64,000 nucleotides of DNA from JBECKS01 sp964557005. Lineage in GTDB: Bacteria > Pseudomonadota > Gammaproteobacteria > Pseudomonadales > JBECKS01. A model generated the notes under the pieces. That model was given only the letters and a program-made list of their open reading frames with translations. It had not been told where the DNA came from and did not search any database. The translations under genes and the position numbers were made by a program. Shown here one piece after another: positions 52,091 to 62,100 of the stretch. Every line of letters begins with the position of its first letter. The stretch's first letter is position 1. Location: the NCBI GenBank assembly GCA_964557005.1, contig CAZKYI010000003.1, positions 124,001 through 188,000 on the forward strand. Direction: 5' to 3'.

Positions 52091-53274
52091 GCTTACCTGC
52101 CAAAATCACGAGAGTTGAGGTCAGTGCGTTTGGCGTTCCAGTTGGCCCACTTACCCGCAAGGCTCAATACAATTTTGCCTATAACGGCGAAGCTCGGGTT
52201 TCTTTACCCCAAGCTGTGGAACCCAGACAGATTAACAGAGGAGAACTGCCTTTATTTCTCGCGCAACATCTACCTGAAGGTTATGTCAGACGTTTCGTAA
52301 GCGACATGCTGAAAAGAGAAGCCAATGTCGACGATCTGTATTTGTTAGCGCTTCAGGGAAAATATGGTATTGGCCATCTCGGTTATGAATCTGAATTAGA
52401 CTCATCAAATGAATCACACCTGTCATTAGAAGAATTATTGTCCTGGAAAGGCGAAGGACTATTTGAAACATTATTAAGCCGTTATTACACCAGAGGTTTG
52501 GCCGCAGGCGTACAGCCCAAGGCTCTGGTTCCCGCCACATTGTCTGATTCAGCACGCACGGTTACGCAGTCGGAATTTATTGTAAAAACTGCCAGCGAAG
52601 ATTATGAGCACCTGGCTATTAATGAATTTGTTTGCATGACTGCAGCAAAAAACGCTGAATTGAACACACCGAATTTCTGGTTGTCTGATGACAGCAAAAC
52701 TTTTGTTATAGAACGCTTCGATATACAAGATGGTAAAAAGTGGGCAGTTGATGATTTTTCTGTGCTCACAGGGCAAGGGCATAAAAAATACGATGCAAGT
52801 TATGAAGCTGTTCTAAAAGTATGCGATGTTTTTTTATTGCCAAGCGCAGAAAAGCTTTCCCTGTTCAAACAAATTGTTTTTCATTGTTTGATCGGCAATG
52901 GCGATGCACACCTTAAAAACTTTTCTGTGATGTATGATGAAACGGAACAACCTGTTTTAACCCCCGTCTATGACATTACCCATACAGAAATTTACCCGCT
53001 ACTAGACGGGAAACTGGCATTAAAATTATTAAAAACCAAAGTGTTTCCAAATCGGAATGAACTGATTCGCTTTGGAAAGGCTGCTGAAATCTATCAGCCA
53101 GAAAAAATTGTCGAAGAAGTTGCAGACAGTATTCAAAGCTCCATCAATTCAATCGATGAAATAAAATTATTTAATGGTTTAAAGCAATCTTTGGAAAAAT
53201 CTTTGGCACGAGGCAGTGTGGTGGGTTCTAAATCGAAGCCGTTTAGACAGGATAAGAAGCGCAAACATACTTAG
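52087..53274 (+). CDS. hipA: HipA-like Ser/Thr kinase toxin
   Basis: 395 residues. N-terminal couple_hipA domain (VSAFGVPVGPLT), then SEFIVKTASEDYEHLAINEFVC (ATP-binding Lys and Glu), VIERFD, catalytic GNGDAHLKNFSV and metal-binding TPVYDI. HipA kinases phosphorylate glutamyl-tRNA synthetase or other targets to arrest growth. GTG start overlaps hipB. The C-terminal tail KSKPFRQDKKRKHT is basic. It converges with the giant helicase gene, 36 bases apart. The kinase residues are intact. Confidence 0.88.
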   Translation: MSLPAKITRVEVSAFGVPVGPLTRKAQYNFAYNGEARVSLPQAVEPRQINRGELPLFLAQHLPEGYVRRFVSDMLKREANVDDLYLLALQGKYGIGHLGYESELDSSNESHLSLEELLSWKGEGLFETLLSRYYTRGLAAGVQPKALVPATLSDSARTVTQSEFIVKTASEDYEHLAINEFVCMTAAKNAELNTPNFWLSDDSKTFVIERFDIQDGKKWAVDDFSVLTGQGHKKYDASYEAVLKVCDVFLLPSAEKLSLFKQIVFHCLIGNGDAHLKNFSVMYDETEQPVLTPVYDITHTEIYPLLDGKLALKLLKTKVFPNRNELIRFGKAAEIYQPEKIVEEVADSIQSSINSIDEIKLFNGLKQSLEKSLARGSVVGSKSKPFRQDKKRKHT

Positions 53275-53310
53275 GATATATTCTGCTCTGAATCCAATTA
53301 TTAAAATCGT

Positions 53311-56300
53311 TCATGAAATTTCATATATCCAAGATTGAAATATTTGTATTGTAGTTTCATGTTTGCGCTTTATTTCAAACTCGTTAATTATATAACTTAT
53401 AGGGTCAGTGCTGTTCATTTCTAAAGCAAGTCTAGCCAAGCCTAGAGCCTCTGGATACGGAATATCAGACCACTGCCGTTCTACTCCAAAAGCAAATCTA
53501 CCTCTCCACGGAATTTCATCAACAATATCTGGCTTGTTTCTCCAAACCACAATCTTTTTATCAGTAAACTTTTTCAGTCCTGCCCAAGGCTTTAACAATT
53601 GTAGCAAGTGCTCCAATTGTTTCTTACTCGTTCTTGCGAGACCATGTAATTCAGCAATATCTAATGCAAGTTCGTTTAACGTAATCCCATTTTTTTCCTC
53701 TAAGATTTCTTTAGCTAAATTAATTAACACATTTTTATGATCTGCTTCAAAATAAGATTTAGAACTGTATTCACCTATTTCATTAATTTCTTCTTCAAAA
53801 TCTTCATAGGCTTGGTCTAATTTACGATTCTCTTGTTGACTATTTTCGACTAAATCTTGTTGATTTTCTCTTTGTACTCTGTCTGAAGCTAATAATTTCT
53901 CTAATTGGTTTAGTACCTTATCGATTGAGCCTTCGCTATCTTGAAAATAATCTGTTGACCAAAGCCTGATAAGTTTCCAGCCGAGATTTTCCAAAACTGC
54001 CTGCCTAATCCTGTCACGGTCTCTTGCTGAAGGTGAACCATGATAAGTTGCTCCATCACACTCCACACCAGCCAAATAAGTTCCAGGAGAGTCTGGATGT
54101 ATTATTCCCAAGTCTATTCTAAATTTACTCACGCCAATTTGCGTTTGTACTTTCCAACCTTTTGCACGCAATTGACTTGCTACTGCTTCCTCAAAGTAAC
54201 TATCAAATTGATCAACACCGTGTTTCGCAAAAGCTTGCTCCGCTAACGCTTTTGGCCCCCTCTCAGCAAATTCAAGATAATGTTTAAGATCTTCTACTGC
54301 TCGTGCAGAAGTTCTACTTAAGTCAATCATAGAAGAATCAAAACTCGCAAAGACTAGAACTTCACTTGTTGCACGTGTTATTGCAACATTTAGTCTTCTT
54401 TCACCTCCAGATTTATTAAGTGGGCCAAAGTTCATACTCATTGTCTTTGCACCTGGCTCAGTAGGTCCATAGCCTAAACTTAATATTATTATATCTCTTT
54501 CATCACCTTGAACTGACTCCAAGTTTTTTACAAAAACTTCATCATATTCTTCAGTTGAATGAAAATATTCTTCTATCTCGGGATATTCTCTCCTAGCATC
54601 ATCTAACAAGTCTTCTATTGTTCTTTTTTGCTCTGTATTTAATGTAACAATACCTATACTTTGACCAGAGTACTTGGGATTTTTTAGACGAAGTACAACC
54701 TCTTTAACAACTTCTCTCGCTTCAATTAAATTATTCCTGGATTTACCTTTAGAATATAAGCCTTCTACTCTATGCAAAGTTACCGCAGATTCTTTGGTAT
54801 CAGCCGAGGGGTAAGAAACCAGAGAATTTTCATAGTATTTACTGTTTGAAAAAGCTATTAATGTTTCATGCCTACTCCTGTAATGACCCATCAGCCTTTT
54901 ATGCGGCAATCTAGCTGCGAGTGCTTGATCTAAAATTGATTCCATATCCTCTTCATCTGGATCATCATCGTTTACAGAGCCATTAAAAAAGTTTGTGGGC
55001 GGCATCTGTTTTGGATCACCAACAATAATGACATTCTTTCCACGAGCTATTGCACCAATTGAATCCCAAGGCGTCATTTGTGATGCTTCGTCAAAAATAA
55101 CAAGATCAAACCCCTTAAAATTTGTTGGTAAAAACTGTGCAACAGAAAGTGGAGACATCATAAGGCAAGGGCATAGCTCCAAAAGGCTATAACCCATCTC
55201 AGATATGAGAGTCCGAACAGGTTTATGCCGAGTCTTTTTCTGAAGTTCTCTTGCTAAAACACCAAGTTCTTTTGGAGCATTTTTATCATCAAGATTAGGA
55301 GCCTTCGAAGACATGATTTCGGCGATATAAGCACTTGTAGTAGTAGCAACTTCTGCATCAAGATTACGAAAGTCCCTAATTAGTTGTTCATGTGTAGAAG
55401 ACTTGAATTGCCTCAAGACATCACTTTTATCCATTAGAATAGGAGCAAGCCATCTATAAAAACCAGTTTTGACCTGACTATCCAGCTCATCTTTAGATAC
55501 ATCTCCTGCCTCAAGAGCATCAACTACATTCTCAATCTTATATTTTTTAAGTTGCTGCTTAGCTAGAAGCCATTCTGACCAAACTTTATACTTTGAAGAC
55601 TTTTGAACTAAATCATCAATAGATCTATTTATTTCTAGAACATTTTTATTTAAATCAAATTCAATATTGAGCCTTATAGATTCATTTTCTTGTTTTAAAA
55701 ATTCAGTTTGAAGTTCCTTACATTTAATTTTATTTTGCAAAAGTCGAGATTCACTTAAAAATTCTCTCCCTTCAACCAATTTTGATTTTAGTGTTGTAAA
55801 AACCTCCGCAGGCTCTCGACCTAATACAGTCAAATCATTAATTGATTTAAGCGCTATACTAGAGTCCCTGTAAGCAGCATCCAAATCGGTGAACGATGTA
55901 TCCCAACCATTCCAGATTTTATCTTCTTCAAATTGTTCAGTTTTCTTCTTAATATTGACGAGCAAGTCTTTCGCCGCTTGCATTTTTGGAATAACTGTTA
56001 AGTCTTTAAACCTGGTATATCCAAGACTTTTAGCTTTTGAATTAAATTTAATTTTAAAAATAAAACTCTTTATCCAACTATCATGAGTCTGGTTATATGA
56101 CGAATACCATTCAGAAACAGGAGACTGTTCAAGAATATTCGCAGTGATGTTGCTTCCAATCTTGACAAGAATTTCATCAAACTCTCTTTTTTCTTTAGCC
56201 AATAGGCGCAATTTTTCTAGAGAATCATGTCTACCAGCTTTAAAAAGAAAACCTATGCTTCTTCTTTCAACAACTTCAATCAAATCAACGATTGACAAGA

Positions 56301-59061
56301 ATCTCTTTATTTCTCCAACATTCGGATCAAGGATAATATTGAATTCTTTGGATAAAATCTTTGCATAATCATAAACATGATTTAAAGCAGCCTTATATTT
56401 TTCTAGACAAGAAACCACATTTGTTTGCCAAGAATTTGACCACTCTTTTCCGTTTAAAATTCTAAAATTTTCGGCATTTAAATCGTTAATATCTTCATAC
56501 GAAATAGCCAACAACTTAACTTTTTCAAGCATCATCTCAACTTCCTCAGATGAGGATATTGGACACTCATTCAAATCATCAGACCAATTCAGTCTTAATT
56601 GATGATTATCTTCGTTAAAAGAAATCCAAGAAATTGTATCTCGCAGAGAGACTCCAAATTGGCTTTTTTTATGAAGCTCTTTAACAAATTCATTCAATGA
56701 ATTACGCTTTTCTCTAAGATTACTTGTTGATTCAACCCATTTTTTTTCATTTGAAATTTTAAACTTTTGGCTAGCCCCTCTTAACTGATCCAATACGGCT
56801 TTCTTATTTGACTTATTACTATGTAATTCCAAGCACAAATGATCTAAACCAATTTTCTCCATTCGCCTATAAACGACCTGAAGAGCCACCATTTTCTCTG
56901 CAACAAATAATACTTTTCTACCTTGGGCAATATTATGACAAATAATATTTGCTATCGTTTCTGATTTACCTGTTCCTGGCGGTCCCTCCAATACAAAATC
57001 TTGATTGTGTCCAGATGCTTCAACAGCAACAAGCTGTGAACTATCGCAATTTAATGGGGCAAATATTTTAGATGGATCAATTTTTTCATCTATTTCGTCT
57101 CTGAGAATAAAATTGGTATCTTGATTATATGCATGCGAAGGAGTTTCAATTAAATGATTTACAAACAAATTTTCTTTTAGAATTTCAACACGATCTTTTA
57201 AGTCTTTCCACATTAAATATTTTGCAAAAGAAAATGAAGAAAGCACTAAGTCTTCAACCACTTCAAACCCAGGTTGATCTGAAATTGCATCACGAACAGT
57301 ATCCCAGACAAGTTTTACATCAACCCCAGATTCATCTTCCGGGAGCGTTTCTCTAAATATATTAAGATCAATGTTATGTTCTGAGTCGAGGAACTCTATC
57401 AACGTCATATTGAAGAGTGGTTGCTCCTCTGGTAGCTGTCTCAATTTAATATCTGCTTTAGCACTTTTTCTAGATAACTGTGCAGGAATTAGAATTAATG
57501 GAGAAAAATGAGATTTTTCATCTTCTGGATTATCTTTCCATTTTAGAAAACCTAATGCTAAATAAAGTGTATTTGCCCCACCCTCTTCCAAATCATTCTT
57601 AGCTTTTCTAAATAAGTTAGTAGCAGTTCGAACTAAATCTTTTTCTGCCATATTGGCGAGTAAAATGTTTTTATTAAGTTGACCTATTGCGAATTCTCTA
57701 TGTAAATCCTCTCCACTTTTAAGTCTATACGTTTCTAGACTTCTTCCTTCAGGAACTAAATCAGTTTTATCTACTGGCAGAAAGCTAAATAATCCTCCAT
57801 CCGCCAACCTGTCTTCTAACAATCCAACATCTGGACAAAACATTCTGATAGAAACAGATTTTCCCTTCATAGATAGTAAAGGATTCCTTTTTGTTAAATC
57901 TAAAAGCTTTCTTTGCCAACCATCAATTCGTGTTAACGGGGTTTGTTCAATTTGCTGCTCTTCTTTTGTTACTGGGGGAAGTGGTGGAGGTGGCGGCAAC
58001 TCAATCGCAATGGCGTTATCAGCTTCATGATCAACTATTAATTGTTGTATTCCTGAAAGAGGTTTTATTTTTCTTGATCTAGCTTGTTTAATGTCAATTA
58101 AATAGACGAAATCTTCTTCCCTTTCTTCTTCCAAAAGAGTTCGAGCAAATTCTTTAGCCTGATTAAAAGTAATGACGTTGGAATTTGTGACTAAAGTTGT
58201 CTCAAATAAAACTATATCTCTTGCATCACATCTTTTTCGCAAGTCGATTACGTCATCATTAGTCAAAACTGGGAAAGTCTGGTCTATAAGCCAAACACCA
58301 ACCACAGCATGCTCTTTGAATAGGGCTACTACTGTATTTAACCCCATCAACTCTAAACAACTAGCAAACAAAATAGTTGTGTCTAAACAAGCTGCAATTT
58401 TTGCTGAACTAATTTCAGCAGGTGACCTAATTCTTTGTCCTTGATGAGCAAAGCCAGGAGCAGGACTTACATAGGAAATTTTTTCTGAGAAGATTACATT
58501 CCATAGAGCCGCTGCCATTTGATAAGGTTTCTCTCTGGTTTGTGATTGGTAACCATCTGCGGATCTTCCATACCCTCCTTTCTCAAGAATCTCTGTTACT
58601 TTTTTGACTAAAGACTCTACATATATACCATTAGGTCTTACAAAAGCAGCAAGCAAGTCAGGCTGTCTGGTTTCTCCTCCCCAAAAATTTTCAGGCAAGA
58701 TTGATATAACTATTCTTTTGCTTGTAATTACCTCTTCTTTCTCTCCTTTTTGAACAAGAATCAAATCGATATTTAATAGAGTCTCCTCAGTTATTTTTGA
58801 TAATGTTTCGTAAGTAAGATCTAAAGGTCTTTTCGGGGGTCTAATTGACTGGCCTGTCTGTATAGAATCAATTTCCCAGATTTCGTCTTGAATAAGAGCA
58901 GGAGATGCACTCAATTTCAGAGAAAGATTGTTTTTACTACAAATATTTGTCTCATCTGAAGCTAACGCATGTAGTGTCAAATTCCTAAATAACGAATAGC
59001 CATTCTGTTGAGCAGCAAGTGAATAAGTGGTGAAATATTCACATTCAATTTCAATCTTCAT
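53311..59061 (-). CDS. Giant DUF4011/SF1 helicase-Vsr nuclease protein, likely defence
   Basis: 1916 residues. In order: N-terminal region with a transglutaminase/papain-like patch (Cys225 in AACLDTTILFAS, His251 in FKEHAVVGVWL); polyproline linker ELPPPPPLPPV near 350-362; DUF4011 start IDGWQRKLLDLTKRNPLL near 376; SF1 helicase with Walker A GPPGTGKS (693-700), Walker B IFDEASQ (D1324-E1325), GDPKQMPP, VQGDERDIIILS and RRLNVAITRAT; then a Vsr/PD-(D/E)xK-like nuclease near 1640-1710 (D1650 in FRIDLG, E1667-C-D1669 in VECDG, LGWKLIRLW); and a C-terminal DUF3320-like part. AT-rich unlike neighbours, with asymmetric coiled stretches between. Known from defence islands as DUF4011-helicase-Vsr architecture; likely an anti-phage system. 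Stands alone, convergent with hipBA. Confidence 0.85.
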   Translation of the reverse strand: MKIEIECEYFTTYSLAAQQNGYSLFRNLTLHALASDETNICSKNNLSLKLSASPALIQDEIWEIDSIQTGQSIRPPKRPLDLTYETLSKITEETLLNIDLILVQKGEKEEVITSKRIVISILPENFWGGETRQPDLLAAFVRPNGIYVESLVKKVTEILEKGGYGRSADGYQSQTREKPYQMAAALWNVIFSEKISYVSPAPGFAHQGQRIRSPAEISSAKIAACLDTTILFASCLELMGLNTVVALFKEHAVVGVWLIDQTFPVLTNDDVIDLRKRCDARDIVLFETTLVTNSNVITFNQAKEFARTLLEEEREEDFVYLIDIKQARSRKIKPLSGIQQLIVDHEADNAIAIELPPPPPLPPVTKEEQQIEQTPLTRIDGWQRKLLDLTKRNPLLSMKGKSVSIRMFCPDVGLLEDRLADGGLFSFLPVDKTDLVPEGRSLETYRLKSGEDLHREFAIGQLNKNILLANMAEKDLVRTATNLFRKAKNDLEEGGANTLYLALGFLKWKDNPEDEKSHFSPLILIPAQLSRKSAKADIKLRQLPEEQPLFNMTLIEFLDSEHNIDLNIFRETLPEDESGVDVKLVWDTVRDAISDQPGFEVVEDLVLSSFSFAKYLMWKDLKDRVEILKENLFVNHLIETPSHAYNQDTNFILRDEIDEKIDPSKIFAPLNCDSSQLVAVEASGHNQDFVLEGPPGTGKSETIANIICHNIAQGRKVLFVAEKMVALQVVYRRMEKIGLDHLCLELHSNKSNKKAVLDQLRGASQKFKISNEKKWVESTSNLREKRNSLNEFVKELHKKSQFGVSLRDTISWISFNEDNHQLRLNWSDDLNECPISSSEEVEMMLEKVKLLAISYEDINDLNAENFRILNGKEWSNSWQTNVVSCLEKYKAALNHVYDYAKILSKEFNIILDPNVGEIKRFLSIVDLIEVVERRSIGFLFKAGRHDSLEKLRLLAKEKREFDEILVKIGSNITANILEQSPVSEWYSSYNQTHDSWIKSFIFKIKFNSKAKSLGYTRFKDLTVIPKMQAAKDLLVNIKKKTEQFEEDKIWNGWDTSFTDLDAAYRDSSIALKSINDLTVLGREPAEVFTTLKSKLVEGREFLSESRLLQNKIKCKELQTEFLKQENESIRLNIEFDLNKNVLEINRSIDDLVQKSSKYKVWSEWLLAKQQLKKYKIENVVDALEAGDVSKDELDSQVKTGFYRWLAPILMDKSDVLRQFKSSTHEQLIRDFRNLDAEVATTTSAYIAEIMSSKAPNLDDKNAPKELGVLARELQKKTRHKPVRTLISEMGYSLLELCPCLMMSPLSVAQFLPTNFKGFDLVIFDEASQMTPWDSIGAIARGKNVIIVGDPKQMPPTNFFNGSVNDDDPDEEDMESILDQALAARLPHKRLMGHYRSRHETLIAFSNSKYYENSLVSYPSADTKESAVTLHRVEGLYSKGKSRNNLIEAREVVKEVVLRLKNPKYSGQSIGIVTLNTEQKRTIEDLLDDARREYPEIEEYFHSTEEYDEVFVKNLESVQGDERDIIILSLGYGPTEPGAKTMSMNFGPLNKSGGERRLNVAITRATSEVLVFASFDSSMIDLSRTSARAVEDLKHYLEFAERGPKALAEQAFAKHGVDQFDSYFEEAVASQLRAKGWKVQTQIGVSKFRIDLGIIHPDSPGTYLAGVECDGATYHGSPSARDRDRIRQAVLENLGWKLIRLWSTDYFQDSEGSIDKVLNQLEKLLASDRVQRENQQDLVENSQQENRKLDQAYEDFEEEINEIGEYSSKSYFEADHKNVLINLAKEILEEKNGITLNELALDIAELHGLARTSKKQLEHLLQLLKPWAGLKKFTDKKIVVWRNKPDIVDEIPWRGRFAFGVERQWSDIPYPEALGLARLALEMNSTDPISYIINEFEIKRKHETTIQIFQSWIYEIS

Positions 59062-59141
59062 AATATTTTTCTAACACCTTAATAATTACGATCAAAGTAA
59101 CATTTCACTTCATCAGTCAAAACATACTTTGTTTGTTTCTT

Positions 59142-62100
59142 TTATAAGAACCCTTCATCACGCTTACTGCTTTCTTCTTTACTTGCATCTTTATTCGCCG
59201 CTTGCTGCTGAGATTCCAGTGCCCACTGCAAATTCTTGATATATTCAGCTAAATCGGCAATGGTGTGCAAATCAAACAAGGCGCGTAGTTGAATATCCAG
59301 ACCAAAATGCTGCTTCATACGATTCACAATGCGGGTTGCCAGCAGCGAATGCCCGCCCAGCTCAAAGAAACTTTCATTCACACCCACTTCATTCAAGGCC
59401 AATACCTCACACCAGATTTGCGCAATGCTTTGTTCGAGTTCATTTCTCGGTAAAATTCTTTCACGCAGATTCAGGGTATTGAAATCAGGTTCGGGCAAGG
59501 CAGCGCGATCAATCTTGCCATTCGCGTTCAAAGGCCATTGCGCCAGCATAACAAAAGCATTCGGTAGCATGTAAGCAGGTAAACGCTGTGCAAGTTCGGC
59601 ACGAAGCAATACAGAGTCAATCTCTTGTCCCGTTTCTGGAATCACCCACGCAAGCAGTTGTTCACTTCGCACATCAACCAGAGCATCGCGTACATTTTCC
59701 TGAGCACGCAAAGCGCTTTCAATGTCTCCTGCTTCCAGTCGTTGGCCTCGCACCTTGAGCTGAAAATCTTTTCTACCCAAATACATCAACTGGTGACATT
59801 CATTGACATACCCCAGATCACCACTGAGATATACTTTTTGCTCGCCCTGCGGTGTATCAATCAACACAAACTGACTTTGATTGAGTTTGGCATTTTCAAG
59901 ATAGCCCAAGCCCACGCAAGCGCCGCCAATGGCAATTTCACCCACCAAACCTGTCGGTAGCACTTCATTGTTCGGATTCACGATAAAAAGTTGCGCCTGA
60001 TCAATCGCCTGCCCTAAGGGCACTTGAGCAAACTCGCTGTCAAAATCAGCATCACTCAATACATGTGCACACACCACATCACTGCATTCAGTGGGGCCAT
60101 AGGAATTCATCATACGTGCCTTGCAATGCTGGCTGTGATACCAGCCTTTCAGCTCATTCACCTTGATTGCCTCACCGCCCAGTATCACCCAACGCAAGCT
60201 GGAAAGTTTTGGCCAATGCTGCTCACCTTCCTGCAACAGTGCATAGAAAGCACTGGGCGCACAGTTGATGTGGGTGACCTTGTGTTGCTCAATCAGGTGC
60301 ATGATGTGTTGTGGATCAAATACCTCAAGCTCAGGCAACACGATGCTTGCGCCCTTTCTTAAAAAAGCGAAAAGATTTTTCTGGGTTAAATCAAAGCCTG
60401 GCGCACTGATGATTAAAGACACATCGTACTCATGGATTTCCAGTGTGCGCTCATACCAGTTCAATAAATTATGCACACCGCCATAGCTCACCTGCGCACC
60501 TTTGGGTGTGCCCGTGGAACCTGAAGTAAAAATGGTATAAAGCGCTGCATCACTTTCTACAGGGCGTGTAACTGGCGGTGCTTCAATGGCAGGCAAAGCG
60601 TCCAGGTCCAATACTTCAGGAATGGAAGCCAGTAACTGCGTATCGAGCGTATCCAAATGCACTTTTCTACTTAACAACACCGACACACCCGCCTGTTGCA
60701 GAATGCTGCTCAAACGCACTTTCGGTGTATCCAGAGACAGCGGCAAATAACTCAAACCCGATTTGCACACGGCATAAATCGCGGCTACAAAGCTATGATT
60801 AAATTCTGTAAAAATCGCCACCCTGCCTTTTGCATTATCTTTAACACTCACTTGCAGATTGGCGGCAATGTAGTCGATGTACTGTTCAAACTCCGCGAAA
60901 CTGTAATGGTGCTGCTGTGTGATAATAGCGGTACGCTGTGCGTGTTGTTTTGCCTGTTCAAAAAACCTACCCAACACCTTCGCTTCAGGTTCAGATTTTT
61001 TCAAATACCCCTGATTAAGCGCTGCGTAAGCCTGCCTGTCTTGTTCAAGCAACACATCAGGCACTTCGCTATTTACTAACGCATTGGAAAGATGATGTAT
61101 GCGCTGGAGCAGTTTCAAATCACTGAAATAATTTTCGCCAAAAATCAGCAGGCATTCAAAGTGTTCATCATGCTCACGAATAAAAAGCTGCACCTGTGCT
61201 TCAACACGCGGCGACAGGAAACGACTCGATAATTTTTTTCCTCCAAAATCAATGTCTGCCTCGAAGCGCGTATAGTTATACATAAAACCAATATCGCCTT
61301 GCGGAAACAAGCTCACCTGACTTTGCAGGGAAATATTACGTTGCTGTCTGATTTCCTTCTGGAACTGTTTTGCGTAAAAAAATAAAGCTTCAAACGTGCT
61401 TCTGCTCACAGAGGTTTCAGAAAAATAGTCCAAAGGCACCACAAAAGGTGTTTGCTGGTAATACACACCATAGGCAAGGTCAAAACCGCTTGGCCTGCCA
61501 TGTGCATATTCACGAATCACAAAATCTGCCTCAGCCCGACAATATTGCTGAATCAAGACGGCATAAATACATTTAAAATAAATGGCGGGCGTAATGCCCT
61601 GTTCCCTGCAATAACGCTTTAGTGCACGGCTTTCATCTGCTGAAAAGCCCAACTTGAGTTCGCTGAAATGTTCGTTTGAAACAAGCACAGCATGCGCAGG
61701 TTTATGAAAACTCAAGCGCTCTGTGCTGTGTGCTTTTTGTTTCCAGAATGCCAGCGTGCTTTGTCTGTCGATTTGAAAATGTTCAAGCTGGATAAATTGC
61801 GAGAAGCGCTCACGCTCTGTTTTTATCTGCTTGCCTTCCAGTGCTGCCTGATACCGTGCCGCCATTTCTTCAAGAAAAATTCTGCCCGATACGCCATCAA
61901 AAATAATATGGTGCGCACGCAACATACCAACAAAATGGTGTTCGGATAATTGATAGAGGGTGTATTGATACGGTATTTCGTGCGCAAGGTCATAGGCACA
62001 ATAAGCATCCGCTTCACAGACTTGAATCAGGCTTTCAAAATCCAGATGGCGATCACGGTAATCAACAAAATTGAATGCCTGCGGCGCTTCCTTGTACACC

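Noticed and set aside
54040..58444. Short plus-strand frames inside the giant helicase gene
   Set aside because: All antisense, with no motifs or starts.
59062..59141. tRNA or small RNA in the gap before the helicase gene
   Set aside because: Only 80 AT-rich bases; no cloverleaf or stable stem. A TTGACT box is present but its -10 is poor.
60024..60362. Plus-strand frame inside the NRPS
   Set aside because: Antisense of the adenylation domain.
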